Assembly (NCBI GenBank): GCA_001983555.1
Contig: LJHE01000048.1
Coordinates: 1-33,437 of the forward strand
Source: Candidatus Epulonipiscioides gigas
GTDB lineage: Bacteria > Bacillota > Clostridia > Lachnospirales > Cellulosilyticaceae
Reading direction: 5' to 3'
DNA length: 33,437 nt
Under the pieces are notes generated by a model that worked only from the letters and a program-made list of their open reading frames with translations, was not told the origin of the DNA and did no database searches. This document shows positions 24,601 through 33,142 of this stretch, in pieces; positions within the stretch are counted from its first letter, which is position 1; each line of letters opens with the position of its first letter. A program made the position numbers and the translations under genes.

Positions 24601-26964
24601 ATACTCATCATCTTCAAATACTTCGTCTTGCAAACGATTCCACTCATCGTTAGTTCTTTCTTTTATAATAATATCTTCAACAGTAAATGATTCTGTAGAC
24701 TGACGATACGAAGCATCGCCAATTTTTCCTGAATATGAGGATATTTCAACTGGTCCAGGCTCCATAACACCATCTGAGTTTTCTACATCATCACCTCTTT
24801 CAACTTTAAAAACTTTACTAAATATACGTCTATCTTCAGGTGTATCTTCTTGATCATACATTAAAAATTCATAGTATAAAACACCTTCATCAATAAACTG
24901 ATCAAGTTGTGGATTTGACTCTGTATTTTTAGGAGCTGTAAATGTTATATCAAATCCTACTGCTTGTGCTTGACCGCCTGTTTCTTCAGGAGGTACAACA
25001 TATATATTTTCTACTGAGTCGATCATTGGTGTTGGAGGCTTAATATTTTTATCTATATCTGCATCATATTCTAAATATTGTGATATTAGCTCTGTTTGAT
25101 CTGACACAACGATTTCTACAATATACCCTTGCTTACCACTTGTCATTATTGGAACAGGTATACTATCACTTACATATCCATATCCTGTACCAACAAGATT
25201 CGCTGCCTCTGTATCTTTGCTATCATAAACTAAATATTTAGTTGAATCTGCTAAACCTCTATATGGTATATATGTTATTATAGCATCTGATATAGAAACT
25301 CTCTCAACACGATATTCCATAAAAGTATACATAGAACCAGTTTTTCCATAAACACGATTCAAAAATCTATTTTCACTTACAAACTCTCCTTCAGGTATAT
25401 GTTTATCATCTAAAATAGTAATTTCTACTAATTCCATAAGTTCGCTATTTGTAAGTTCTGACCATTTTACATAATCATCAACTTTAGTAACATCCCCTTG
25501 ACCAGGTATACACTCTGATATTTCAGGAAAAAATTCATCATTCTGAACAATTTTAATTTTATGCTTACCTGCTATAACTCCATCTTTTTGTTCAGTTAAC
25601 GATGGGGGAATATACTCTTTTGTTCCTATTTCCTCACTATTATGAATAGTTACTAAAGATGTTTTTATAGGAGGATGGTTTTTGTCAGGATCAATATTTG
25701 GTATAGTTTCGCCCTCCATATAATCTGTTGCGAAGTCTACAAATAACTGAATATTATCTCCATCATATGATTTTACATTTAATTGAGCTTCCAGTTCTCG
25801 TCCATGTGGCATAAGTCGCTCAATATAATCATTTTCTTCGTATTCTGGATAGTCTCCTGTAGCTATGTCTTCTGCTGTTAATTTAATAATATCTATGGGA
25901 TGATCAAAAGTAATATCAAACCCTGGTCTATCTCCAGCTACCTGTGGACTTGCTATTTCATCATCATCAACGATAATATTATCACCATTTTCATCTGTGG
26001 CAAGCATATAATGTGTTGGAGTTCCAGTAAAATTTGCTATTTCTTCAAGAATTTGAAGATTTTCATCTTTTGCAACTTCATCAGTAGCTGCATTAATTTC
26101 TTTAACTTCAAAATTTACAATAGTACCAAGGTCAACACCACTTGTTGTAAGATGAAAAGTAAATTCTCCTTTTCCTATTTCTTCAAACATATACTTGAAA
26201 TTAAGGTCATTACCAGAACCTGTTAATTTAATATTTCTTCCATAATCTGCCATAAATTTACTTGTCATATCAATTGTTTGCTCTATTACACCTGCTTCTT
26301 CTTTTGGTTGTAGAACAAATACGTCATCTTTTATAGCTCCAGGTAAAGTGGACTCATCAACATCTGGCGTTGCTGGATCATCTATAGTATCTTGAAATTT
26401 TAAATCAATTGTTGGATTACCATCATCATCATCTAAATATCCATCTGGTATAAAATATTCATCATATCTATTTAGATTTGAGTTATATATAGAATACGTA
26501 GGAAAATTCTTTGGACCTCTATCTGGATCTTCGCCACGATGCATATATGGAGTATAAGTTGGATCAAAATCTATTAAACGCGCATCTCCACTATTAGTAA
26601 TTGTAGTTTTTACTACATGTTGCTTGTTACCGTTTGTTTCTAATCTATGAACAACTTTTACTATATTAACTGTATTTTTTACAAAATATGAAATTTCATA
26701 TATTCCTCCTTCTGTACCATCAAAACTGATACCTGACCAATCACTTAACATTGGTACAGTTCTATCTATACCGAAATTCTCAAGGTCTTCAGGAAGGTCG
26801 AATTCTCTTCTTTGAATATTAAATATCTCTGTACCTGATCTAGAGTTTATCTTTTGTACGTGTATGTTTTTTATAGTAGTATTCGCAAAAATACTTGGTT
26901 GATTTACGGGGTTAGCCAGTAGAGCACTTGCTAATATAGTAGCTACTACCTTTTTCTTTGTCAT
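21613..26964 (-). CDS. Giant secreted acidic Fn3-repeat protein, about 1783 residues
   Basis: The ATG at 26964 follows AGAGGAG by six bases and yields a signal peptide (MTKKKVVATILASALL..., cleavage near IFA-N). An upstream in-frame ATG at 27015 has no such site. The body contains several Fn3-like modules. Two are easy to see in the middle: TPADLWIEEQDSNTSVKLAW with YYYYLRTVV, and PPTQLKVEKVKN with SSTRYDIKVRIVDY. They are followed by a helical, extremely acidic stretch (EEELEELLKDDTVEDDELLE). The last 145 residues look like degenerate SLH repeats (REYIYAAVELGFIETVNG). Its layout matches the adjacent 1420-residue protein, suggesting duplication and joint use at the cell surface. No enzymatic motif was seen. 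Confidence 0.78.
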   Translation of the reverse strand: MTKKKVVATILASALLANPVNQPSIFANTTIKNIHVQKINSRSGTEIFNIQRREFDLPEDLENFGIDRTVPMLSDWSGISFDGTEGGIYEISYFVKNTVNIVKVVHRLETNGNKQHVVKTTITNSGDARLIDFDPTYTPYMHRGEDPDRGPKNFPTYSIYNSNLNRYDEYFIPDGYLDDDDGNPTIDLKFQDTIDDPATPDVDESTLPGAIKDDVFVLQPKEEAGVIEQTIDMTSKFMADYGRNIKLTGSGNDLNFKYMFEEIGKGEFTFHLTTSGVDLGTIVNFEVKEINAATDEVAKDENLQILEEIANFTGTPTHYMLATDENGDNIIVDDDEIASPQVAGDRPGFDITFDHPIDIIKLTAEDIATGDYPEYEENDYIERLMPHGRELEAQLNVKSYDGDNIQLFVDFATDYMEGETIPNIDPDKNHPPIKTSLVTIHNSEEIGTKEYIPPSLTEQKDGVIAGKHKIKIVQNDEFFPEISECIPGQGDVTKVDDYVKWSELTNSELMELVEITILDDKHIPEGEFVSENRFLNRVYGKTGSMYTFMEYRVERVSISDAIITYIPYRGLADSTKYLVYDSKDTEAANLVGTGYGYVSDSIPVPIMTSGKQGYIVEIVVSDQTELISQYLEYDADIDKNIKPPTPMIDSVENIYVVPPEETGGQAQAVGFDITFTAPKNTESNPQLDQFIDEGVLYYEFLMYDQEDTPEDRRIFSKVFKVERGDDVENSDGVMEPGPVEISSYSGKIGDASYRQSTESFTVEDIIIKERTNDEWNRLQDEVFEDDEYLKSEDYPLQEDIVEMDNLRFPEWQEGNTYYYTLRAIYDRDPSNDEYESSTLTFSNESNPVAITFTNKNEILPIVTIINDEPQIYDDPNGEAKANQDVSFNVVNLEKYVDFMLDPIEWVYKYTMEDNPAEDTNSNNYKYYRTYEMFLHQVDEPELEEFDKAQTIDTNNIRKVTDINWEIDMDDYIKDLRDGEIVKIEFEDNRNFAPTALWPLMELKGLDQNQTYYVRLRVKVESGDNDMPPKLSSLSKVHTFTTHLDPTGPTPEEQKPPTPADLWIEEQDSNTSVKLAWDEPNYEVSKEQELYYELIRTENAELPKEILDSSLSIEEVLKEDPTLLGFVTGGHLTEENFIYSVIYNGRDIVTRLLDPRQHSSVLSLEDDTLTPNKIYYYYLRTVVIIEGMTVSSDWINQPVTTAPIDPPTQLKVEKVKNYEYLPTDEVVVSFMAPIPTDAAIPNDYDFEIAIKGAEDNNFSFANNGKYSAERITPNEDAPTPPEGYQYYVYKISGFESSTRYDIKVRIVDYRTEVSEDEEQPRSLYTDTASYQTEVDEEDQEDESRLEEFLAKYDRLVMELKGQQYWSMLETEDTGIYKYKESYLRDSLSSNIFELNTKDDFTTVEYYFPASAFEDGHEATLTAELDNFVATIRPDTIYQHLDEIKDATRDIKSNKIEDFYIKIALYTRELDKVNGEEALTDEFNIELDVVHLDKEDIYIEADILGEIVDLIEDGRIDVEEELEELLKDDTVEDDELLEIVELEVDNIKTRYQDKAYEEVQDSIIRTKEITELETSILLKADVESADATVYYYDRGWKEDFAFRMLDNWAVEFKKPGSYVFSGTEEKIGIEIQTQSQDQEALNRYNLDTIFTTKLGPNGTSSKEQLYTAIATILGAQQGTNLTTFLSQQGFKGVTGVNMTGSVRQDDAIYMLMQLYEKIHFTDVSNIFITNRQSIKNIGAFNPTYREYIYAAVELGFIETVNGQVYPSMPLNPDELSKILAKIVTK

Positions 26965-27032
26965 AGCTTTCTCCTCTCTCATATTTTTTTTTTCGTATAA
27001 AATATATATCGTCAATTAATTAAAAATACTTA

Positions 27033-27056
27033 TAAAAAAAACACGTCAAAACGTGT
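27033..27056 (-). terminator. Terminator of the small Cys-rich gene
   Basis: ACACGT-CAAA-ACGTGT at 27041-27056. On the minus strand it is followed by eight T residues (27040-27033). It separates the small gene from the large Fn3 gene, which therefore needs its own promoter. Confidence 0.8.
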
Positions 27057-27106
27057 CAATAAAGTTACAAAAATATTTCTATTTTATTACCGCACTAAAA
27101 TAGAGC

Positions 27107-27364
27107 TTATTCTTTGTAGTTTATGCCAAGTTTATGGCAAATAAATTTTGCACAATTATATGCCACATCTCCACATATATATTTGGAGTCTATCGTTCTT
27201 AGCCTAAAACCACAAGCTTTGTCGATCATATCCTCAGATAATTCAAGATCAAATACTTCTTCCAATGAGCATACAACTGCTTCAGCACAATAAAATTCTT
27301 TATCATTGTAGTATCTTTCTGCCATATTCCTAACTTTTTTTAAATCTATAACGTTATTAATCAT
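27107..27364 (-). CDS. Small six-cysteine protein, divergent C_GCAxxG_C_C-like
   Basis: This 85-residue protein is probably cytoplasmic and has six cysteines (C26, C32, C51, C64, C71, C76). The helical start followed by FYCAEAVVCSLEEVF, then ACGF and YICGDVAYNCAKFICHKLG, resembles the C_GCAxxG_C_C family, redox-associated proteins of unsettled function. However, the GCAxxG box itself is replaced, so the assignment is tentative. Metal or redox-cofactor binding is inferred from the cysteines. It has an AAAGGA site, an upstream TATAAT and its own terminator, hence is a single-gene transcript. Confidence 0.6.
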   Translation of the reverse strand: MINNVIDLKKVRNMAERYYNDKEFYCAEAVVCSLEEVFDLELSEDMIDKACGFRLRTIDSKYICGDVAYNCAKFICHKLGINYKE

Positions 27365-27672
27365 AAAAATCCTTTCTATAAAAATATATTTATTAATTTA
27401 TATGTTTATATTATAATTTTAATACTAGTATATTAAATTAGTAAAAAAATAATTTTAACTTAATATTTGTCAATATTGAAATAAGAATTTTACTAGAAGG
27501 AAGTAGTTCAAAAAGCAAATATCTATGTAAAAACATAGTGCTGGTATGTATTAATGTATATTTCTTTGAAATTATTAGAAGCATTTAGCACTAAGTGTGA
27601 TAGCTTTGAAAATAAAACATGATATCACCTGTATTCAGCAGTATACCTATTTTAAAAGCTAGGTAAGATTGC
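27365..27672. other. Gene-free region with several inverted repeats
   Basis: No coding frame is supported. The right half contains CTATGT/ACATAG (27523-27538), TAGTGCT/AGCACTA (27536-27542 with 27587-27593) and a 14-base pair TAGCTTTGAAAATA/TATTTTAAAAGCTA (27601-27614 with 27648-27661, one mismatch). The left half is very AT-rich and should hold the promoter of the small gene. The structure may be a noncoding RNA, a leader or a decayed mobile element. Confidence 0.4.
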
Positions 27673-27718
27673 AAAAAGGGCATCGCCTAGGATTATTTTT
27701 TCCTAAAAGCAATAGCCC
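27673..27718 (-). terminator. Terminator of the ABC transporter operon
   Basis: On the minus strand GGGCTATTGC...AGGA (27718-27701) pairs with TCCTAGGCGATGCCC (27692-27678), with internal mismatches, and is followed by five T residues. It lies directly after the binding-protein gene. Confidence 0.75.
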
Positions 27719-27734
27719 AAATTTTTATCTCAAA

Positions 27735-29012
27735 TTATTCCCATATAGTAATTAAAGTCTTTTTATATCCTTCCAAATTACCCTCAACATCTGCAGATTC
27801 TGGTTCTGCCAAAATAGTTTCAAGCACAGTAGAAGATTCTCTAAATGCTCTGTCTGTTTCAAGATCTGGATTTATTATATATAAGTTATTTGTTGCAGCT
27901 TCAACTATAGGTGAAATTAAACTGCCAGAATTTATATAAAGAATATCTTTCATTGCAGATTTTCTAGTTGGAATATATCCAGTAGCAACGGCCCATTTAA
28001 TTTGAGATTCAGTAGAAGATAAGAATTTTAAATATTCAAAAGCAGCTAATCGTTGTTCTTTCGTGGATGGATTAAACATAAAAATATCAGTACCTTGTTG
28101 TAAAACTACTTCAGCTGGATATGGAACAACTCCAACTTCAAATTTATCCCCAACACTTTGGAGCACAAATGATTCTCCAGCATTTGAACCCACATACATA
28201 CCTATAAGCTCATTTCCAAATGGCCCTGATAAAAAGTTATCTGTACCTGCAATTCTAAAATATCCATCTTTAATACCATCTAAATAATAAGTTACAGCAG
28301 CAACTGATTCTGGACCTGTTACATCAAACTCTGGGTCTAATATTTTGCCTTGATTATAAATATAAGTTGTGTAATAGTTAGGGAGAGAATCAAATCCTCC
28401 TCCAACTATTCCTTTTTTCTCCGTAATAATTTTTGCAGTTTCAGCAAATTCTTCATAAGTTGTTGGAGGTTTTAGCCCTAGCTCCTTAAATAAAGTTTTG
28501 TTATACCATAAAACTTCTGTTGATTTATTAAAAGGTATAGAATAAATTTTTCCATCTATTTCTGTCCCTTTTTTAAAACCTTCTATTATATCATCATAAT
28601 TATCAAAACCCACTATAGGATCTTCAATATAAGGCGTTAAATTCACCAGCAAGTTGTCAATTAGAGCTGTTTCCATCCAACTTGGATATGCTTGGGTTAA
28701 AGTAGGCAATTGTTTTGGACTTGTCATACTTAATGTAAGCTTTTGCTGTAAATCTTTATAGCTAGATTGACTTTGTAGAGTTACTGTTATATTTTCATTT
28801 TCTGCCATAAACTCATTAGTGAGCTGTGTTAGAGTATCTTGCAAAGCACCAGTCATTCCATGCCAAAATACAAATTCAACTGGGCCTTCAAGCTCCTGAA
28901 TTATTTCATCTGAACTTGTATCAGTTGGAACAATTACCAGATCTTTGTCTTTACTACAACTTACAAATGCAAGTGATACTAAAAATAATCCTAAAAATTT
29001 TTTTGATTTCAT
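27735..29012 (-). CDS. Lipoprotein substrate-binding protein, UgpB/sugar type
   Basis: The 425-residue protein captures substrate outside the cell for the ABC importer encoded upstream. A lipoprotein signal leads to C19 (FVSC, a slightly atypical lipobox). The mature part starts as family 1 binding proteins do (VEFVFWHGMTGALQDTLTQL...FMAENENITV). That WHGM-type opening resembles glycerol-3-phosphate-binding UgpB more than maltose-binding proteins. YSIPFNKSTEVLWYNKTLF and the RLAAFEYLKFL...WAVATGYIPTRKSA segments are family hallmarks. It is the last gene of the operon, 38 bases after the MBL-fold gene. Substrate could be a glycerophosphodiester or an oligosaccharide; the sequence does not decide. 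Confidence 0.85.
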   Translation of the reverse strand: MKSKKFLGLFLVSLAFVSCSKDKDLVIVPTDTSSDEIIQELEGPVEFVFWHGMTGALQDTLTQLTNEFMAENENITVTLQSQSSYKDLQQKLTLSMTSPKQLPTLTQAYPSWMETALIDNLLVNLTPYIEDPIVGFDNYDDIIEGFKKGTEIDGKIYSIPFNKSTEVLWYNKTLFKELGLKPPTTYEEFAETAKIITEKKGIVGGGFDSLPNYYTTYIYNQGKILDPEFDVTGPESVAAVTYYLDGIKDGYFRIAGTDNFLSGPFGNELIGMYVGSNAGESFVLQSVGDKFEVGVVPYPAEVVLQQGTDIFMFNPSTKEQRLAAFEYLKFLSSTESQIKWAVATGYIPTRKSAMKDILYINSGSLISPIVEAATNNLYIINPDLETDRAFRESSTVLETILAEPESADVEGNLEGYKKTLITIWE

Positions 29013-29050
29013 AAAATATTCTCCTTTTTCAATTTAATTTGACGCATAAT

Positions 29051-30340
29051 TTAAATAGTTTGTCCTTTTTCAGGTAGTAGCACATCTCCATAGTTATTAA
29101 ATAATCTTTCTGGTTTATATGAATGAATAGGAATCAATAGTTTAGGTTTAATTTGATCTATAATATAAATTAAATCCTTTGGAAAAGCATGTCCACTACA
29201 GCATAACCATTCAAATTCAATGTTTTTTACTTTAAACCTTTCTATAAAAGGCTCAAAAGTGGGGTCAAAAGCTCCAAGAGGAGTAGCGTTAGAATGAATA
29301 TAAATTCCACCATCTTTTAATTTCTCAATGTCATTTTGATTAATTAATTGCCAGAAATAAGTGCTATTATCTTCTAATAGAATATTATACTCAATATACA
29401 TATTTTTATTTAAGCCATAGTCTTTTTCATCGAGCTGATAATAATAAGCATCATATCCTGTTGCTTGTTTGAAAACGTAGGCATAATATGCATTTAGCAC
29501 AACTTTTCTAGGATTAGTTTCAATAATTTTCATTATTCTTTCAATATTAGAGATATAATAATTAAAAGTTATTTGTTTATTAGAATTTTGTTTTACTACT
29601 TCATTTATTATATTAATTAATTCTGCTTCACTTTTTATAACATCTTCTTTAACTTCCTCATATATTTCTTGAAATGAGATGCTCACGCCTTCTATTAACA
29701 ATATATCACAGTTTTTACTAGCATTACAAAATTGTAAAGTGTCATTTTTTCTATAACCATGTAAACGAATATCACCAGTATAAGCAATAGTTAAATCAGG
29801 GGTTTCAATTAATAAGCCACAAGCTCCGTATGCATCATGGTCAATAGGCATGACGACAACTTTAATTTTACCAATATGAATAGTAGCATTTTCTGCTACA
29901 CTTGTAATTTCTCTTACATTTTTATCATGAGCTCCGTATATTGGAAACAGAAAATCATCATTAATATTTAAAGTTTCCAGTAAAGATTTTGTTCCTTCTA
30001 AAGTATATAATGGTATGCTTGGATTTAAATAATTAATTATCTTGGAATGGTCAAGATGCACATGAGATACAAATACAGCTCTATTTTTGAAGTTGTCTTC
30101 TGCTGACTTGTAACCTATTAGCTCAATATTAGGGTCAAATATATTATTTATATATGGGACTAAATTGTTATCTAATAATCCTTGCAAATCATTTGGTTGA
30201 AAAGGAGCAGCAGGGTCATATTCGCTCCCAAAATCAAAAAATATATGACTATCTTCATAAGCCACTTCAATAATTGTGCCACCTATTGTTAATATACCAT
30301 TGTGAAAAGTTATTTTAGTTTTTTTATCCTTTAACACCAC
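29051..30340 (-). CDS. MBL-fold / beta-CASP metallohydrolase, RNase J-like
   Basis: The 429-residue protein has the zinc motif SHVHLDH (H93, H95, D97, H98), MPIDHDAYG (H168), YTGD (D190) and a C-terminal SGHAFPKDLIYIIDQIKPKLLIPIH (H384, H406). The segment TFNYYISNIERIMKIIE...KVVLNAYYAY at about 240-290 resembles the beta-CASP insertion of RNase J and CPSF-type nucleases. It lacks RNase J's extra C-terminal domain (RNase J is usually about 550 residues). GTG start, with GGAG nine bases upstream inside the permease gene; the overlap of 17 bases implies translational coupling. In this operon it may instead act on imported phosphodiesters, but an RNA or DNA substrate is equally possible. Confidence 0.75.
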   Translation of the reverse strand: MVLKDKKTKITFHNGILTIGGTIIEVAYEDSHIFFDFGSEYDPAAPFQPNDLQGLLDNNLVPYINNIFDPNIELIGYKSAEDNFKNRAVFVSHVHLDHSKIINYLNPSIPLYTLEGTKSLLETLNINDDFLFPIYGAHDKNVREITSVAENATIHIGKIKVVVMPIDHDAYGACGLLIETPDLTIAYTGDIRLHGYRKNDTLQFCNASKNCDILLIEGVSISFQEIYEEVKEDVIKSEAELINIINEVVKQNSNKQITFNYYISNIERIMKIIETNPRKVVLNAYYAYVFKQATGYDAYYYQLDEKDYGLNKNMYIEYNILLEDNSTYFWQLINQNDIEKLKDGGIYIHSNATPLGAFDPTFEPFIERFKVKNIEFEWLCCSGHAFPKDLIYIIDQIKPKLLIPIHSYKPERLFNNYGDVLLPEKGQTI

Positions 30341-31142
30341 TTCTTACAACTCCTCTTATAATTTGTTTTCTAAAAACTAAATATATTATTAATATTGGAA
30401 CGATTGATAAAGCAGAAGCAGCCATTTGTAATTGGACATTTGTTCCACTTTCTGTAGCAAAAGAGCTTAACCCATTACTTAACAATCTCATCTTTGTATC
30501 ATTCGTTACTAAAATTGGCCATAAAAATGAATTCCATCCACTAATAAAACTTAATATGCTCATTGTAAATAGTGCAGGTTTTGCAAGTGGAATTAATATT
30601 CTTATAATAAATTCTAAATCTCCACAACCGTCAACTTTAGCAGCCTTATAATAAGAAATAGGAATACTGGTAAGATAATTTTTTAAATAAAATGTATAAA
30701 AAATACTGGCAAGTGAGGGAACAATTAGAGCTTGATAACTATTTAGCCACCCAAGTTGAGCAATGGTTTGATAATTTGTAAATACTGTTACTTCATAAGG
30801 AACCATAAGAAGTGCAGCCATTCCTATAAGAAGTATTCCTTTTCCTTTAAATTGTAATTTTACAAGAGCAAATGCTGATAATATACAAGTAATCAGTGTT
30901 CCACACGTGGAAAGGGTTGCAACCAATACGGTGTTTAAGAAATATCTCCCAAATGGAGCTTGTTTTAAAGCCTCAGCATAATTATTAAATTGTAGCTCAG
31001 ATGGTATTAATGTTGGTGGAATACTTGTTGCTTCTTGAAAAGTCATAAGACTAGCTAAAATCATATATACAAAAGGAAATAAAGTTATAATAGCCATAAT
31101 AACTACAAATAATTTTGATATAAATGAACCTATTTTTTCCAT
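30324..31142 (-). CDS. ABC transporter permease, UgpE/MalG type
   Basis: The 272-residue inner-membrane permease has six predicted helices and the EAA loop (YYKAAKVDGCGDLEFIIRILIPLAKP, about 175-200) that docks with the ATPase. The N-terminus (FPFVYMILASLMT) and ending (FRKQIIRGVVRSGVKG) are typical of the UgpE/MalG group. The start is taken as the ATG at 31142, six bases after AGGTG; an in-frame GTG at 31151 overlaps that site. Its 3' end contains the start of the MBL-fold gene. Confidence 0.9.
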   Translation of the reverse strand: MEKIGSFISKLFVVIMAIITLFPFVYMILASLMTFQEATSIPPTLIPSELQFNNYAEALKQAPFGRYFLNTVLVATLSTCGTLITCILSAFALVKLQFKGKGILLIGMAALLMVPYEVTVFTNYQTIAQLGWLNSYQALIVPSLASIFYTFYLKNYLTSIPISYYKAAKVDGCGDLEFIIRILIPLAKPALFTMSILSFISGWNSFLWPILVTNDTKMRLLSNGLSSFATESGTNVQLQMAASALSIVPILIIYLVFRKQIIRGVVRSGVKG

Positions 31143-31151
31143 ATTAATCAC

Positions 31152-32030
31152 CTACTTTGAAATTCGTTTTAACACAAAATTTTGAATGAATGTAAATAAT
31201 AGTATTAGTAAAAATAAGACAACAGCAGCAGCCATACCCTGACCATATTTATAATCGACATAAAATTTATCAAATATATAAAATACACCAGTTGTGGCAC
31301 TATCTGCAATACCTGGTTTACCATTAAATAGAGAAAATACTTGAGAATATACTTTAAATGCATTTATAAAATTTACCATCATTAAAAATGTTATTATTGG
31401 TATCATTTGTGGCAAAGTTATTCTAGTAAATTGCTCTCGTTTTGTAGCTCCAAACATATCTGCTACTTTATAATAATTATCGTCTATATTTCTAAGACCC
31501 GATAAAAGTATTATTATATTAAAAGCCAATCCAGACCAGACACCAAAAATGATTAAAGTGGTTATGCTCATATCAGGGTCATTTAAAAAATTTATTGGAG
31601 CTACTCCAAACCAGCTCAACACATAATTTATAAACCCAAAATCCCCATTAAATAAATACCTAAATACAATACCAATTGCGATAACGCTTGTTAAATAAGG
31701 AACAAAAAATATACTTTCAAATATAGCTTTATATCTAATTTTATCAAATATTGTTATTGCAATAGCCATTGAAATAACTAGTCCTAGTGGAACTACAACT
31801 AGAGCATAAATTGCTGTATTAATTATTGCCATATGAAATTTGGGATCAGACAAAATAATTTGAAAATTTTTAAAACCTCCATAAGTCATTGTATTTAATG
31901 TTTTTCCTGTTTGCATTGACATTATAAAAGTTTTAATTAAAGGGAGCAAATTAAATACTCCTATAATTATTAGTGATGGCAACAAATATAACCATGCTTG
32001 AGGTGAATTTTCTGCTCTATATTTTCTCAT
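31152..32030 (-). CDS. ABC transporter permease, UgpA/MalF type
   Basis: The 292-residue inner-membrane permease pairs with the next gene's product. It shows six helices, starting AWLYLLPSLIIIGVFNLLPLIKTF, and the EAA loop YYKVADMFGATKREQFTRITLPQMIP at about 190-215. Its start codon overlaps the stop of the ATPase gene by one base (TAATG), so the two are translationally coupled. Confidence 0.92.
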   Translation of the reverse strand: MRKYRAENSPQAWLYLLPSLIIIGVFNLLPLIKTFIMSMQTGKTLNTMTYGGFKNFQIILSDPKFHMAIINTAIYALVVVPLGLVISMAIAITIFDKIRYKAIFESIFFVPYLTSVIAIGIVFRYLFNGDFGFINYVLSWFGVAPINFLNDPDMSITTLIIFGVWSGLAFNIIILLSGLRNIDDNYYKVADMFGATKREQFTRITLPQMIPIITFLMMVNFINAFKVYSQVFSLFNGKPGIADSATTGVFYIFDKFYVDYKYGQGMAAAVVLFLLILLFTFIQNFVLKRISK

Positions 32031-33103
32031 TAATATACCCTCGCTCCATCTTCTTCAAATATATATATTTTGTCATATTTTATATTAAAGCCAATAATAT
32101 CTCCTTCCTTAATCCCATCACTTATATCTGTTATTGCTTTACAATATGACCCATTAGCTTCAAAGTTTACGATATTATCTTTCCCAATTAATTCAACCGT
32201 ATTAACTTTAGTCTTAAAAAGTGCTGTTTTGCCTAACACAAAATATTCAGGTCTAATACCAATAACATAATTGGTTTTATTAAAATCAGCTTTAAATCTA
32301 CTTTGATCTAATAGTTTAATGTCAATAGAAAAATTATCTCCAACTAGTGCTGTTTCCTGTTTTTTCATATTAAAAATATTGATGATAGGGTTTCCCATAA
32401 ACTTAGCTACAAATAAATTTTTAGGTTCTAAATATAAATTTGATGGTATATCATGCTGTTGTACTATTCCTCCATCCATAATTACAATTTTATCGCTAAT
32501 GGAAAGAGCTTCTTCTTGGTCATGCGTTACAAATATTGTGGTAATTCCAATTTCTTTTATAAGTCGTCTAATTTCTTCACGTATTTTTAAACGAAGCCTT
32601 GCATCAAGATTGCTCAAAGGTTCATCTAAAAGTAAAACTTTTGGTTGTTGTACTAATGCTCTTGTAATGGCTACACGTTGTTGTTGCCCTCCAGACATTT
32701 GTCCAGGTTTTTTATTAGCAAGTTCCACTATGTTAGTAATTGCCATAAATTTTTTTGCAATTTTCTCTGCCTCTTTTTTTTGCATTTTTTTGCGCCCTAC
32801 AGTTAGTGGAAACATTACATTTTCTAAAACTGTCATATGTGGATATAGAGCATAATTTTGAAATACAAGCCCAATATTTCTATCTTTTGGATGCTTATTA
32901 ATTACTGATGTATTGTCAAATTTTATATCTCCACTTGTTGGGTCAAGCAGTCCTGCCAACAAATTTAGAATTGTAGTTTTTCCACAACCACTAGGTCCAA
33001 GTAAACAAACTAGCTCCCCATCATTTATTTCTAAGTTGATGCTCTTTAACGCCTCATATCCATTGTCATCATAAACCTTTCTTAAATTGGTAATACTTAT
33101 CAT
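32030..33103 (-). CDS. ABC transporter ATPase, UgpC/MalK type
   Basis: The 357-residue ATPase powers the importer. Walker A GPSGCGKTT lies at 36-44, the Q-loop follows in NIGLVFQNYALYPHMTV, the signature MSGGQQQR at about 136, Walker B VLLLDEPLSNLD at about 155-166 and the switch histidine in FVTHDQEEAL. After about 235 comes the OB/TOBE regulatory domain (NYVIGIRPEYF). Such ATPases can serve several importers. It is first in a five-gene operon, preceded by AGAGGTG and an operator-like palindrome. Confidence 0.93.
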   Translation of the reverse strand: MISITNLRKVYDDNGYEALKSINLEINDGELVCLLGPSGCGKTTILNLLAGLLDPTSGDIKFDNTSVINKHPKDRNIGLVFQNYALYPHMTVLENVMFPLTVGRKKMQKKEAEKIAKKFMAITNIVELANKKPGQMSGGQQQRVAITRALVQQPKVLLLDEPLSNLDARLRLKIREEIRRLIKEIGITTIFVTHDQEEALSISDKIVIMDGGIVQQHDIPSNLYLEPKNLFVAKFMGNPIINIFNMKKQETALVGDNFSIDIKLLDQSRFKADFNKTNYVIGIRPEYFVLGKTALFKTKVNTVELIGKDNIVNFEANGSYCKAITDISDGIKEGDIIGFNIKYDKIYIFEEDGARVY

Positions 33104-33142
33104 AGTTCACCTCTTAAATTAGTCATAGTTCATTTCTATTGC

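Noticed and set aside
32319-32855. 178-residue open frame opposite the ATPase gene
   Set aside because: It is the mirror of a highly conserved ATPase coding region, with no ribosome binding site or recognisable protein features.
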